From: Brachyhypopomus gauderio
Taxonomy: Eukaryota > Chordata > Actinopteri > Gymnotiformes > Hypopomidae
DNA length: 64,000 nt
NCBI RefSeq assembly: GCF_052324685.1
Contig: NC_135218.1
Span: 22,998,851-23,062,850, forward strand
Direction of reading: 5' to 3'
The notes under the pieces are model-generated. The model saw nothing but the letters and a program-made list of their open reading frames with translations, did not search any database and was not told where the DNA came from. Below, in pieces: positions 12,368 through 44,475 of the stretch. The position numbers and the translations under genes were made by a program. The stretch's first letter is position 1; each line of letters starts with the position of its first letter.

Positions 12368-13294
12368 ATGGGATTACGTTATTTTGTTTCCCTGGCTGTA
12401 CTACTTTTTTGTGTGGACGTAATCTTGGCGCAGACTGCCGCACCTGGCCAAAGTAAGAGACTTAAAAGCACATTTTCTCATGTCTTATTTTATTTCGGAG
12501 ACTCATTTTCTCAGGTTAGTTGTACGTTTGTGTAGCATTTTAATCGAATATGGGGTCTAAACAGTTCAGCGTGTTGTCAGAATTAGTGTGGTATTTACAC
12601 CTTCTCAGTGCAGTTTTAAAATAAAAAACAATGATGTGTTTGTCTCCATCTGCATACAGTAGAAGAAACACTATAATGTTCTTTCATTGGCCGGGTTAAC
12701 AGGCGGCAGTGACCTATTTCAGCCGATATCACAGAACTTTGATTAATCGTTTAATCATCATTTTAACCGTTTGTTAACTTTTGTTATGCCTTTAGGATGG
12801 GCAGATGCATCTAGACATCGTGAGGTCCAACGAAGGTGTATACACCGAACAGACAACCTAGGTGTCCATTTTGTAACTCTCTTTTCGTCCTCTGTTTTTC
12901 TGTAGGTTGTGAGAAGAACAACGGAACAAGCTGTGAGCAGTGTTTAAGTAATGTGTCTGTAAGTGGGCCGTAGGTTTATTTATGTATTTATGGAACTAAT
13001 GAAACCTCTTCAGATTCTTTTAATGACCTGCCACCAATCACAGTAGTGGGTTGTCTTGTTTGTATGCCTGCGTGTGCAGTTGTGCATTCTTCATATATGT
13101 ATGTGTGAGGGTGAAAGAGATTTGAACAGCGTGTGAAGTGGAGACTGAGAGAAATGAGAGGAGAGGAGAGGGACTGCTTTGACCTTCAGAGTGTGTGGAA
13201 TGACTAGGAGTTGTGGGTGTGTACACGCCATACACTGTCACACTGCCACTCACCTCACCTGGGAAACAAGTTTGGGTAGCATGCATGCTTGTGC

Positions 13295-13335
<41 letters not shown>

Positions 13336-16300
13336 TTTCCTTGTGTTCTTTTCCTGTTGTCTGCTTTGGGTTAGCGCAGGCCCAAATTCTCTGGTCGGTG
13401 AATTCTTGTTCAGTGAGATTCTTGCCTAGACGTTTGGGAAGTCAGTCTATCTCCGTGAACTGAGACTCTTATCAGGGTCTGCCTATCGAAGGCCTGCTCA
13501 GGCGTGTAAAAGTTACTGTGTTGCTTACCACCTGTGGGTGATTTCTGTTGGGGGTGGGGGGGGGGGAGTTTGCTCACCAGTGACCAATCTAAAGTGAAAC
13601 GCAAACAATAACAGTTGGTCATGATAACATTGAAAAGAGATCTGTACCCTGCTTTGAGACAGAACCTCTTCCATGCTGAAAGAAATAACATGTGTGCATA
13701 CACACACTTTCTGTCTGCCTCTCAACATATTGTGTAATTTTCAGTTGGCATTCTCTTTACAGTGTCCTTTGTATAGTCTGATCTGTAAACATCAAGCCGT
13801 ACAGTGTAATCTGTATTACCTCAAAGCCCTGTAATGCCCTGCTTCCTAAATAGCATTGAATACTTTAAGCTGATGCATTCAATATTAATGAAGCAAAGTA
13901 ATATCTTAGGTTTAGATGGATGTCATGTTTCAGAACAGTGTCCTATTTCTACTAATTGTAGTCAAAGTGAAAGGTTAATTGAAAGCTAAATACAGATTTT
14001 ATTGTTTGTTTTTTATTAAAAAAACAATTAATTTCACTTTTTTGTCCAGCACTCCAATCCTGCAAATATTTTAGTTAGTATAATTAAACCAAATACTATA
14101 GTAATAAAACATAATAATATAACAAGATTATAGCCAAACATGAGTGCTCTACAGTGGACTGTACCATTCTGGTGTTCCAGGGTTTCTCCTCATTCTCCAC
14201 TGGACTGCACCATTCTTTATTTTATACTCAGATGTGAGACCTTGTAAGCTGATAAATTCACTCCGGTGTGTTGGTGTGTGTGGAAAATACCAAAATTTGC
14301 AATTGTGGGCAATGACTGAGAAATAACTAGTGAGTAAGTGAAGTTTATTTAAGAAAACATCTCCGAAGCTGTGAGTACTTTAACACCTTTTATGCTGTGA
14401 ATATCCTTAAAGGAAGAAACATTGTGTAATATTTGTTTGGCAATGTTATCATGTCTGCTTCGGCAGTATCTCTGGGTTTTAGATCAGAGACGGGAGTCAA
14501 CGATAAAACTGATCACTATATTATAACATTGTGAGGTGCAGTTCCTAATTGACCAATTGATGATCTGATCTTTTTCTTTCACAGTGTCTGTGGTGTATAA
14601 AGACCCAATCATGTGTAACCTACCCCGTCAAAACGATCCTACCCCCCCACGCCCTGTGTCCACTGAACGATGCACGTTGGGGCCTCTGCTCAAGTAAGAT
14701 CACCCCCACCCCCCCCCCCCCCCCCCCCCAATAAAAAACCCTCGGATGCACCTTTAATATACATACAGTGGAAGCTTTTTGGGGAATAGTTTTAAAAAAT
14801 GAAAAATGTCGGTGCTCCAGGCTGTAATTGTTTCTATAATTTGACTTCTTTCCTTCCTCAGTGAACTTCCAGATCCTGATCATTACGTTGTCCGTGGTGG
14901 CGGCGGTCATCATCATCGCCTTCTTCGTCTGTCTGTTCTGCTGCTGCAAGTGTGAGAATTGCGGGTGAGTGCAGGACGCTGTCCACACATGTCCACAGAG
15001 CAGTCCGCTAATGCCCGCTTACACGTCCTGGAGTGCAGGATGTGTGACTCAGAACATGCTCTTTGGGAACACGTATCGGTGGGTTTTTTGGCGTAACTCG
15101 GCCCTGAAATGTGAGACAAATCAGGGAGATCCTAGCGGGGCCCGTCATGGGCGAGGACGGAAAGATGGACACATGAACACTTCTGTTGTTCCTCACGCTC
15201 TCAACTGTCCTGCCGTTCCTCACGCTCTCAACTGTCCTGCCGTTCCTCACGCTCTCAACTGTCCTGCCGTTCCTCACGCTCTCAACTGTCCTGTTGTTCC
15301 TCACGCTCTCAACTGTCCTGCCGTTCCTCACGCTCTCAACTGTCCTGCCGTTCCTCACGCTCTCAACTGTCCTGCCGTTCCTCACGCTCTCAACTGTCCT
15401 GCCGTTCCTCACGCTCTCAACTGTCCTGCCGTTCCTCACGCTCTCAACTGTCCTGTCGTTCCTCACGCTCTCAACTGTCCTGTCGTTCCTCACGCTCTCA
15501 ACTGTCCTGTCGTTCCTCACGCTCTCAACTGTCCTGTCGTTCCTCACGCTCTCAACTGTCCTGCCGTTCCTCACGCTCTCAACTGTCCTGCCGTTCCTCA
15601 CGCTCTCAACTGTCCTGCCGTTCCTCACGCTCTCAACTGTCCTGCCGTTCCTCACGCTCTCAACTGTCCTGTCGTTCCTCACAGATCTGCTGCGTTTGAG
15701 CATCACATGCAGAAGAAGGAAGAAAAGAGGAAGATCAAACAGGACAGCCGGTACATTTATGAATCCAAATCTTAATACGTTCGATTTAGGAATCCTAAAT
15801 TCAAGTAATTCCAATAATTCCTCAAGGACGTGTTTCCAAGGGTTGGGCCATTTTTTATGCAGTTAAATGCAATTTGTTTTTTTGTTTTTTTCATTTGTTG
15901 ATTTCATTCTTTATCTTCCCTGTCAGGTTTTTCTCATTTGTTTGCAGTGACTCTCTGTATGTCAATTAAATTAAACACGCGAGCAGTTGTCTTCTGCCTC
16001 ATTATGGACATTGTTACACAAATACTCAGACACACACAGGTTTTCTGTGTTATCCTTTGGATGGTTTACAGGGAGACATGCCAGTGTGAAGTTGAACGTC
16101 ACTAAAAATGTTCTAGTACAAACTGGTTTGACAGGATAAGACAAACAAAAATGTGTGTGTATGTGTATATATATCACTATTTATTTATTTGTTTTACAGG
16201 AAAGCTGAAATGAAGGCCAGACATGATGAAATTCGGAAGAAATATGGTAAAAGACTTTCGTGCTAATCCATCTCTGAGTTGTGGTTTATTGTAATGCTTT

Positions 16301-17066
16301 TATTATTTGTTTTATTAATACAAGGTATGAAAGTTTTTTTCCAACATGGTGGTAAAGGAAGCAGGAAGTTATTAAATGACAGGGCAACAATGGTGTGGGC
16401 AGAAACAGAAGTCTATTTATGGCATTGCTTAAAGAACCTGATGGAAATTTTCATGAAATCACTCTTAAGGGTGCTGCCACTACTCACTTACACAAAGCGA
16501 TGGTCTTTAGAATGTTATACTCCCAAAAGTCTGTGTTCTGTAATAATTTACCCCTCCACACCCCTCTCTCCCTCCTCCACACCCCTCTCTCCCTCCTCCA
16601 CACCCCTCTCTCTCCCTCCTCCACACCCCTCTCTCTCCCTCCTCCACACCCCTCTCTCTCCCTCCTCCACACCCCTCTCTCTACCTCCTCTCTCACCGCT
16701 CCTCACCCCTCCACACCCCTCTCTCTACCTCCTCTCTCTACCTCCTCTCTCTCCCCCCTCTCTCTACCTCCTCTCTCTACCTCCTCTCTCTACCTCCTCT
16801 CTCTCCCCCCTCCACACCCCTCTCTCTCACCCCTCTCTCTACCTCCTCCCTCTCACCCCTCTCTCTACCTCCTCCCTCTCACCCCTCTCTCTCACCCCTC
16901 CACACCCCTCTCTCTCACCCCTCTCTCTACCTCCTCCCTCCACACCCCTCCCTCTCACCCCTCTCTCTACCTCCTCCCTCCACACCCCTCTCTCTCACCC
17001 CTCTCTCTCACCCCTCCAGGTCTTAGCCGAGCAAGCCCTTACTCTCGGTTTGAGAACCCTGCTTAA
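12368..17066 (+). CDS. pttg1ip: PTTG1-interacting protein (PTTG1IP/PBF)
   Basis: Exons 12368-12452, 12906-12958, 14585-14693, 14862-14964, 15685-15750, 16200-16246, 17020-17066 sum to 510 nt: 169 aa and TAA. The start is the ATG opening a signal peptide (LAVLLFCVDVILA). A cysteine-rich PSI-like region follows (CEKNNGTSCEQCL; CLWCIKTQSCVTYP), with the potential N-glycosylation site NGT. Next come one transmembrane segment (LIITLSVVAAVIIIAFFVCL), a Cys-rich juxtamembrane stretch (CCCKCENCG), a charged helical tail (KKEEKRKIKQD, KAEMKARHDEIRKKYG) and the conserved end YSRFENPA. Family knowledge: a type I membrane glycoprotein that binds securin (PTTG1) and helps its nuclear entry. Introns 4 and 6 end in tandem repeats. 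Sumo3 follows on the same strand, as these two genes are also neighbours on human 21q22.3. Confidence 0.93.
14703..14729. repeat. Poly-C tract just after a pttg1ip splice donor
   Basis: A CCCCCACC...C run starts about ten bases after the donor of exon 14585-14693. The poly-C core is about 20 bases. Confidence 0.9.
15188..15684. repeat. Minisatellite, 27-bp unit, 18 full copies, ending at a splice acceptor
   Basis: Unit starts GTTCCTCACGCTCTCAACTG and ends TCCTG(C/T)C. Eighteen units in perfect register fill 15188-15673, then a truncated nineteenth (GTTCCTCAC, 15674-15682) runs straight into the AG acceptor of pttg1ip exon 15685-15750. Since 27 is a multiple of three, the array is open in several frames on both strands; those frames are not genes. 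Confidence 0.97.
16548..17019. repeat. CT-rich minisatellite ending at the last pttg1ip acceptor
   Basis: Units of the types CCTCCACACCCCTCTCTCTC and CTACCTCCTCTCTCT repeat over about 470 bases. They finish as CACCCCTCCAG, the acceptor of exon 17020-17066. The array therefore supplies the polypyrimidine tract. Confidence 0.95.
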
Positions 17067-17440
17067 AGAGAGCGCAGAGCCACCATGCATCCCACCAGTT
17101 GGCCCTGGAACCCCTAAATGAGTCAGCTTTTATCTCTCCGATTGCCTCTGTCTTCCTGAACGTACAGTCTCAGAATGTGATTTGCGGTATTGTGCCATAA
17201 TGCCCTAAATCGATGCTGGACAAACAGCTGGACTTAAATCTGATTGTGTGATTATTGTGTTTGTGGATACGTGTACTTCACATCTTGGCTGTATATACTT
17301 TTAAAAAGCTTAGTGAAAGTCTCTGGCTAGGAGTTTTCTTCTAATTGTGAATCGTTTATTGTTAAGGCTTTCCACAAACTTTAATGTTTATTTAAGTTGA
17401 TGTGTCAGGTTTGCCGATTAGAACAAAAAAAATTGTGTTA

Positions 17441-17446
17441 AATAAA
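17441..17446 (+). promoter_or_regulatory. Poly(A) signal, pttg1ip
   Basis: An AATAAA hexamer lies 375 bases after the pttg1ip stop codon in AT-rich sequence, the first canonical signal after the gene on this strand. Confidence 0.7.
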
Positions 17447-18099
17447 AAATATTTTATATGAAACCTAATGGATTTTTTTTTTGTTTCTTTATTCATTACT
17501 GTCAGTGCAAGTGGGGTTTTTAGGGTCTGGAGCTACCTGTCGCATCTTTCTTCACATTTCAAATTCAGTTTTTTTTTTAAAAACAAAACATGTTGACATA
17601 AGCAACTTTAGGAAATTTTAAGACCAGAGGCCCAAACGCACAAATAAGCCCCTGAGAAAGAGCTGGGGGCTGTGGTGAACCTCTGCCTAAAGTCTACATG
17701 GCACCCACAGACATTTTTGATCGCTTCAGGGGAGTTTGGGTAAACTATATGTAGAAGAGCCAGTCTGGTACAGCTGCTACATTTAGCAGTTTTAGAAAAG
17801 GTGACAGGTGTGTGTGTGTGTTTAAGAAACATAACTGACATGTTTATATTTCGCTGAAGTAGTGCATGAATTATGGACTCCTGACGCCTGCACTAGTGTA
17901 GCTAAAGACTTTAGCACAGCGTGTGCCCGGCTGTGGTACAGGTGATCTGCCCTGCGGAGTTTAGCACCAACACATCTGGCTTCGATATTCAAACTATATA
18001 AACGGCGTGGAACTCCCGTCCACACGGACGAACCGCTTGAAGACCGGCCGGTGCAACTCGAGGGCCGGTCAAAAAAAAAAAAAAAAAACGGTCCCCCGT

Positions 18100-18330
18100 C
18101 TCGTCATAAACGGGGCGGTCCTTTGTTTTACACGAGACCGAGCATTTGACGAAAAGCACGCACGAGCACGCGCGCTCTCGCGAAGAGCCTGGTCATATGA
18201 CCCGGCCGCGTCCAATCACGGGCGGAGTAGCTAAAGAGTTGCGCGTTCTCGTGGCAGCTGCGAGGACGGACAGTGTTGAGGTGCATCTTTTGTAAAATTA
18301 AACAAACACATTCAACAGACCCCTGCGAAA
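18100..18330 (+). promoter_or_regulatory. CpG-rich promoter region of sumo3
   Basis: A CpG-dense stretch sits directly upstream of the sumo3 ATG. It contains a CCAAT box (18212-18216), a GC box GGGCGG (18220-18225) and a 12-bp perfect palindrome GGTCATATGACC (18191-18202). CpG density continues through the first intron to about 19100. This is typical of a TATA-less housekeeping promoter; the transcription start is inferred, not seen. Confidence 0.6.
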
Positions 18331-20284
18331 ATGTCCGAGGATAAGCCCAAGGTGAGTGGGGCCTTCGCGCTCAGAGCGAACCTGAGTTTTGCGGACGTGT
18401 GCGCGGCCGAGTTCTGTTTTCATTTTTGTGCAACCTTGGTGTAGACGGCAGAATGCGCATTTGTGCGGGAAAATGGAAGCTAACGTGCACATCGAGGCGC
18501 GTCTCCGTGTCCGACCCGCTTTAGGCGTCCGGTCGTGATATATGCGGTTAAATTCGAGCGTTATGTGGCCTTTCAGCGCCACTTCCGCGGAAACTGCGCC
18601 GTTGTTTGGGTCTACCGCGCGATTTTTCTCCATTTTCCGAAGTGTGATTCCGCGTCTCCGCTTTGCGGGTTTTCCTTTGTGAGAACGAACTGGCGCTCAT
18701 CGGCCACGTTACGTCGGTGGCGTAGAAAACGCCGCAAGAACAGCGGAGTTGGCCCGATAGCGCCAATCCGCCCTCGGTACCCCAATCAAATGTAGTCGAT
18801 AACGTGAGTTTGCTTAAGATAAAATGAAAAAGTTTCATTCATTTGAAGCGCAGCGGCAGACGAGGCCAGTTTGCGCCTGGCCGTCAGTGGCGCAGGGAGC
18901 TGGCCCGGCTGGCCGCTGTGCTGCACCAGATGCGAAAATGGCGCAGGGCCGCGGCGGTAACTCACCGCGCCGCTCCGCGTAGTCGCCGAGATAAATGATG
19001 GTGCCTCGATATTTGAACGTGGTGCATCTCGTTGGACACGAACCCGCCGGTCTTCGGAGATTTGTGCGGCGTGTTTGCGCCAAGGCTGCTTTTGAATCGG
19101 AGCCACGCTGCGCGAACTTCGTAACAAGTCACGTTACTAGTTTAACTTTTTTTTTATTTTTCGGCTTTAGTTCAAAATATTTAATATACTTTAAATACAC
19201 CATGCATTAAAAAAAAAGAAACAACAATTTCTGAAAGAGTAGTTCGTACACCATGCGGTCTTTGGCTAAATGACTATTTACATTCCATTCGATGTGTAAA
19301 TGCTGGAGGACTTTTAACGTTTCATTCTGTTTCCTGCAGGAGGGAGTGAAGACCGAGAACGACCATATCAACCTGAAAGTGGCGGGACAGGATGGCTCGG
19401 TGGTCCAGTTCAAAATCAAAAGGCACACGCCCCTCAGCAAATTAATGAAAGCGTACTGCGAAAGACAGGTGTGTGTGTTTGGTTTGATTAATTGTGGATG
19501 TTGTGCTTTTCTAGGGGGCATGTGGGAGGGGTGTCACTTGCATAAAGTCTGTCTGCATATTTATCTAAGTCTATCATAATCTTTGTCTTGCAGGGATTGT
19601 CAATAAGACAGATTAGGTTTAGGTTTGATGGACAGCCAATAAATGAAACAGATACACCCGCACAGGTAAGCGTGAAGTAATGTATTATGCTTTTTATTAC
19701 TTACAGTATTTTTATTCATGCTTACTCGGTGTGTAAATCCTCCAGACATCAGTAATGGAACACGTTTTTTATTAGAATAAACATTGGCCTTCTTGTGTAA
19801 TTTTGCATAGGTATATACCTGTAGCAGACTGCAAGCATAAATAAATAGCCTGACCTGAAGCCAGTTTAACATTAGTGATTGCTCGTACACATTATGCACA
19901 GAAACGATAATGCATTCTGAATATTTAGACATGAATGAATTGGCTCCACATTTAAAGCTCTTGGCAGCAAAATTTAGTTTCTAATTGACCCCGTTCACAT
20001 CATTCATTCATTTGTTTATGAATTTGAAGTACATTAAGATGACAGTTTAGCAAAGTAAGTCTGACACCAGTTACAATTGTAATGAGACTTGAAAAAATTA
20101 TTCATGCCGGTCACTTTTGGGGGTTGGGTGCTTTATAGAAAGGTGGAGAGATGTCCCTTTTCTATGTATGTACACGGTGATGGTGCCCCAGTGCTGTGTT
20201 CACTTCTCTTCTCTTCAACAGCTGGAGATGGAGGATGAGGACACTATCGATGTATTTCAGCAACAAACGGGCGGTTCTGGCTAA
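18331..20284 (+). CDS. sumo3: Small ubiquitin-like modifier 3 precursor
   Basis: Exons 18331-18351, 19340-19468, 19594-19665 and 20222-20284 sum to 285 nt: 94 aa plus TAA. The first exon codes only MSEDKPK. The consensus SUMO-acceptor motif VKTE follows, used for poly-SUMO chains in SUMO2/3. The ubiquitin-like fold is nearly invariant ([52 protein letters not shown]). The mature C-terminus is the GG pair. Only two residues (SG) follow it, so SENP cleavage would remove just those. Human SUMO3 has a longer tail. Mature protein is conjugated to lysines by the SAE1/UBA2 and UBC9 enzymes, mainly in the nucleus. Sumo3 versus sumo2 is judged from the MSEDKPKEGVKTEN start and from adjacency to pttg1ip. 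Confidence 0.93.
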
Positions 20285-21293
20285 ACCCCTCCCATCAAGC
20301 GGGCTCACGTGCGACCGGTTTATTTCGACTCGTTTTTCCTCCAAATGTTTATCACCATCATCTGTACTCTTTCTGTTCCCCCTCTTGACTATTTTCTCCA
20401 AACACCCCTCCTGAGTCCCACAGAGTGGTTCTGCTTCTTACTCTGGCTCCCCCCCTCCTTCTTTCTCCTTTCTTTCTTTCCCTCCTCCATTTTTCTCTCT
20501 CGATATTTAAAGATATCTGTGAGGCGGCATGCGTCTCGGAGGCAAACCTAAGATGGCTGCCCTGGGGCAGAATTCAAAATGGCCACATCCATGCAAGCTG
20601 CCTGTTGCATCTCCTGTTGTAATGATGGCTAGAAAGCCAGGCCGTAGTTGCCTGTCCACCCGTACGTCCCAGTCCGATAAAGAAATGGTCCATGCTTATG
20701 TTGTCTGTATGTATTATGTATTCTGCAGGAGACGCACACACCCGCTCCTTTGATTATTTTTCTTTCTCTGCCTCTCCACCTAATTTGTCTCCCATGCAGT
20801 TTTAAGTGTCTAGATTCTATTTTATGTCCGATAGCTAAAGAGACGCCCAGAATTCTGATATTAAACGTTTGTTTTTAGTGCCTCACTCAAACTAACAAAA
20901 GGGGGCCGAGATTGAAGCGAGTCTCCATCAAAGCCTGGTTTCACCACCCTGACAGTGGGGAGGTGCTGGACCAAACCCTGCACGTCCTCCCTGATTGGAC
21001 AGCAGAGGTCTAGAGTTGTCGCCCCTCCCTTACTGACGGGACAGACATTGGCAGCAAAGTGTACTACTTTAGGTTTCTTTTAAAATTCCCAAACCAATTA
21101 CCTTCAAGCAAAAAGAAGTTTTGTGGCTGTCTGTGACGGAGGTGAAATTCACACAGATCTTATTTACTCCTCCATCTTCTTTTGTTTTTCACTTCCTGCT
21201 GACTGGTATCCATGTGTCAGGCTGAATCAGCACACGCGTGGTCTCCTCTTTCTCTTCTGATTTGTACATTTGTTGTCCTTTACTACTGTATAC

Positions 21294-21299
21294 AATAAA
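21294..21299 (+). promoter_or_regulatory. Poly(A) signal, sumo3
   Basis: AATAAA in TACAATAAATATAG lies 1,010 bases after the sumo3 stop codon and is followed by a T-rich, GT-containing stretch (ATTGTTTTTG). Confidence 0.7.
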
Positions 21300-21824
21300 T
21301 ATAGTTTGGTACTCAGATTGTTTTTGCCTGACAATATCCATTATCTCCAAAATTGCTCACTGCTTGCTTACTAATATTTTTTAAATGTCATACCTGTGTC
21401 TAACAGAAGTGCTGTATTAGTCAAACACTAGCATTTAGCAGGTTATTTTCAAAAACTTTAATATCTTACATTATACAGTTAATGTACATACAACATGACC
21501 TTGGGTGACTTCAATACAAAAGCTATATAAAAGGGCAAATGTATAAATAAGAGGTACTTTAAGACGAGTGCCTCCTCTATTGAGATTCATTTGGAAAGCT
21601 TAGATGAGGAGCATACATGCTCTATAGTAACAGTAATGAAGTTTTAAAAATTTTTTTACTGAAGTGCAAAGTCATTAACATGAGAAAAAATCCAGTGGAT
21701 TGGTGAAGTGAGATCAAATATTAGCTCCGTGAATTAATTCAGGTAGCGTAAGCTCATGGGTTCTAGTTTGGTATTTGTCATGGAGCTGGGATTGGCACAC
21801 CACAGAGCTTTTTTTTGTTTTGTT

Positions 21825-21830
21825 TTTATT
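21825..21830 (-). promoter_or_regulatory. Candidate poly(A) signal, abcc6
   Basis: TTTATT on + reads AATAAA on the minus strand, 795 bases after the abcc6 stop codon. Other signals nearby are possible. Confidence 0.45.
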
Positions 21831-22624
21831 TGTTTACTTTGCCAGAAATAAACACTGCAATGTAGGGGGACTGCTGTTTTTCTCCTAGTCACCCTTATAA
21901 AACACTTAAATGGTGTATGAGAGGTTGAGTCACTACTGACAGCACTTCCTGAGCAGTCTGCGTAGTGTTGTCAGTAAACTCTTGGTGTTGCAATCCTGGA
22001 CAACATATTTATGTCTCATTTTATGATCTCGATACTTCTTTTCTGGCCCAATCCACATTGAGAACTTTCAATCAATAGCATGTATGGCAGAATCATTCAC
22101 TCCTGTTGCCATTCACATCCTTGGCATATAAAGGCTTTATGCGATTGGCACAGGCAGTACTGGATGAGATGGCATCGCTATCTCTCACCGTTACAGCTAT
22201 TTACACCCCCCCCCCCTCGTTGCCTCAGTTCAAGTCCCGTACAGAAACCTGCTCGTTGTGTCTACCAGCAGGGCCTGTGATACTGAAGAACTGATAGACC
22301 TTCCAGAGATCAAAGAGATGCATACAGTTCCAGTGGCCTTGAAGGCAGTCACCCTGAGTAAATACAGTTGAGCTTCAGTAAATACGTCTGCATCATTGTA
22401 AAACATGCTTGGAATAGAACTCTGAACATGGCTAGAAATGGGATGGGGGGCCATCAAGCACCATCATAGTGAAGCACCAACTTTTCATTCTTTTTTTTGT
22501 AAGCTTTTCTCTGTATTACACCGGCCATCTAGGCTTCCCTTTCAATGATGGCCAATCCTTAGAGTCCACCACAAGGGGGCGCCGGCAGACTAATATTGTA
22601 GGATGGCAGGTTCAGAGCTGACGC

Positions 22625-43168
<20,544 letters not shown>

Positions 43169-43399
43169 TCTGTGAGGCTGTCGTTCTGTGTGGTTTTCAG
43201 GCCGGCGTTTCTGCTGCTCCGCGCAGGACGCAGGAGAGTGTGAGAGGGAGTGCGAGTCTCTGAATGAACGCTCTTCCTCAGTCTCTTTCGCTGCTGTGCA
43301 CCTGACCACTGAGAGCTCCTTGTTTCTGAGACGTCTCGACGATGGTCCGTTTTATGAATGCCCATCGGTTTGCCAGCCACTTACGTGGGTGGTTATATG

Positions 43400-43407
43400 C
43401 TCTCTCA

Positions 43408-43439
<32 letters not shown>

Positions 43440-43637
43440 TCCCCTCCTCCTCAAAAGTTTACTATTCTGTCTTTCCCGCCCTTTCACTCTTTCTCCCTTT
43501 TCTCTTATTACCTCTCTTGAATTTTTCTCTCTCTCTCTTTCTCCCTCTCTTTTCTTCTTCTTCTTCCTTTCTTCTTTCTCCTCCTTCATTCTCTCTGTCT
43601 TTCACACAAATCATCTCTCTCTCTTTCTCTCTATCAG
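43400..43637. repeat. CT-rich low-complexity tract upstream of abcc6
   Basis: CTCTCTCT runs and TTCTTCTT/TCTCTTT interruptions fill 240 bases, about 230 bases upstream of the abcc6 start codon. A CTGT tetranucleotide tract (43762-43790) and a CA run (43869-43892) follow. Confidence 0.93.
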
Positions 43638-44400
43638 AGCAGCGGAACAACTCTGACTAAGTCAATTAGTTGACAAGTCTCTAACGTGAAAATCCACACC
43701 CACACAACGCAGCTCTCATTTTGTTTCAAACAGGACATGCAATCACTCGCTCACTTACCTGTCTGTCTGTCTGTCTGTCTGTCTGTCTGGCTGGCTGGCA
43801 GGAAAGAGGAGAGAGCAGGTATTTCACACCACACACGTGAAAAAGGCCACAGTCACCTGATCCATCCTCACACACACACACACACACACACATAAACGCC
43901 TCGCCACAAACAGACTGGCACTACTGAAACAGACAGACGGATTGATATTATGTCTGTCTCTTTCGAAGCTCTCAGTGTTCCGTGATGAGCTAACATCAGG
44001 AGAACAGATGCCGGTCCAGCCTGCTCGGAGAGTCTTGGAAAAGTCTGGCATTGCCGTGGAAACCATTGGCTGTTCTTGGCCCTGAAGTCACAGCCAAGAC
44101 GTGGAAAGAGCAATAGATGGGTGACCCACCCCCTTCTGCCCGCATGAAGCCATGTGCTATGGCAAAGCAAATATTTACAATGCTATCCTTCAGCATGGCC
44201 GGGCAGCTGTGCGTCTATGAATCGTCATTAAATCATGCGTCTATTTTGATTTCGAACCACTTCTGTGCACCGATGACTTAAGTTCTGCTTAATCATCTTT
44301 CTAATCAAATTATGGGTGAGATTCACAAACAGGGTAGTGTGCTTTTATACGTCAGCCTGAAGCACGTTTGCTCTTTGAAGCATGCTCAAGGCACGACCAC

Positions 44401-44475
44401 AGGAGCCCGGCTCACAGGAGCCCGGCTCACAGGAACCCGGCTCACAGGAACCCGGCTCACAGGACCCCGGCTCAC
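44401..44475. repeat. 15-bp tandem repeat, 5 copies
   Basis: AGGAGCCCGGCTCAC and its variants AGGAACCCGGCTCAC and AGGACCCCGGCTCAC repeat exactly five times. A short GAGTCCTGTG repeat also occurs near 45638-45670. Confidence 0.93.

Larger units (their letters stand above)
17067..18330. other. pttg1ip 3' UTR and sumo3 upstream region
   Basis: The pttg1ip 3' UTR probably ends after the AATAAA at 17441-17446. From about 17990 the DNA becomes GC- and CpG-rich and leads into sumo3. An A-rich run lies at 18070-18087. No other gene is seen. Confidence 0.75.
20285..22624. other. Convergent 3' UTRs of sumo3 (+) and abcc6 (-)
   Basis: The sumo3 3' UTR runs about 1 kb to the AATAAA at 21294-21299. The abcc6 3' UTR enters from the right, with a candidate signal at 21825-21830. 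Open frames in this span show no recognisable protein. Confidence 0.7.

Noticed and set aside
15188-15673. CRISPR-like regular repetition
   Set aside because: Units are head-to-tail with no unique spacers, and the genome is eukaryotic. The same applies to the arrays at 34270, 39611 and 51138.
15008-15814. Two 268-codon open frames on opposite strands
   Set aside because: Both are produced by the 27-bp array, whose unit is a multiple of three. The real coding part is only exon 15685-15750.
16279-17121. 280-codon Pro/Ser/Leu frame
   Set aside because: Translation of the CT-rich intron array. The pttg1ip final exon (17020-17066) is read in another frame.
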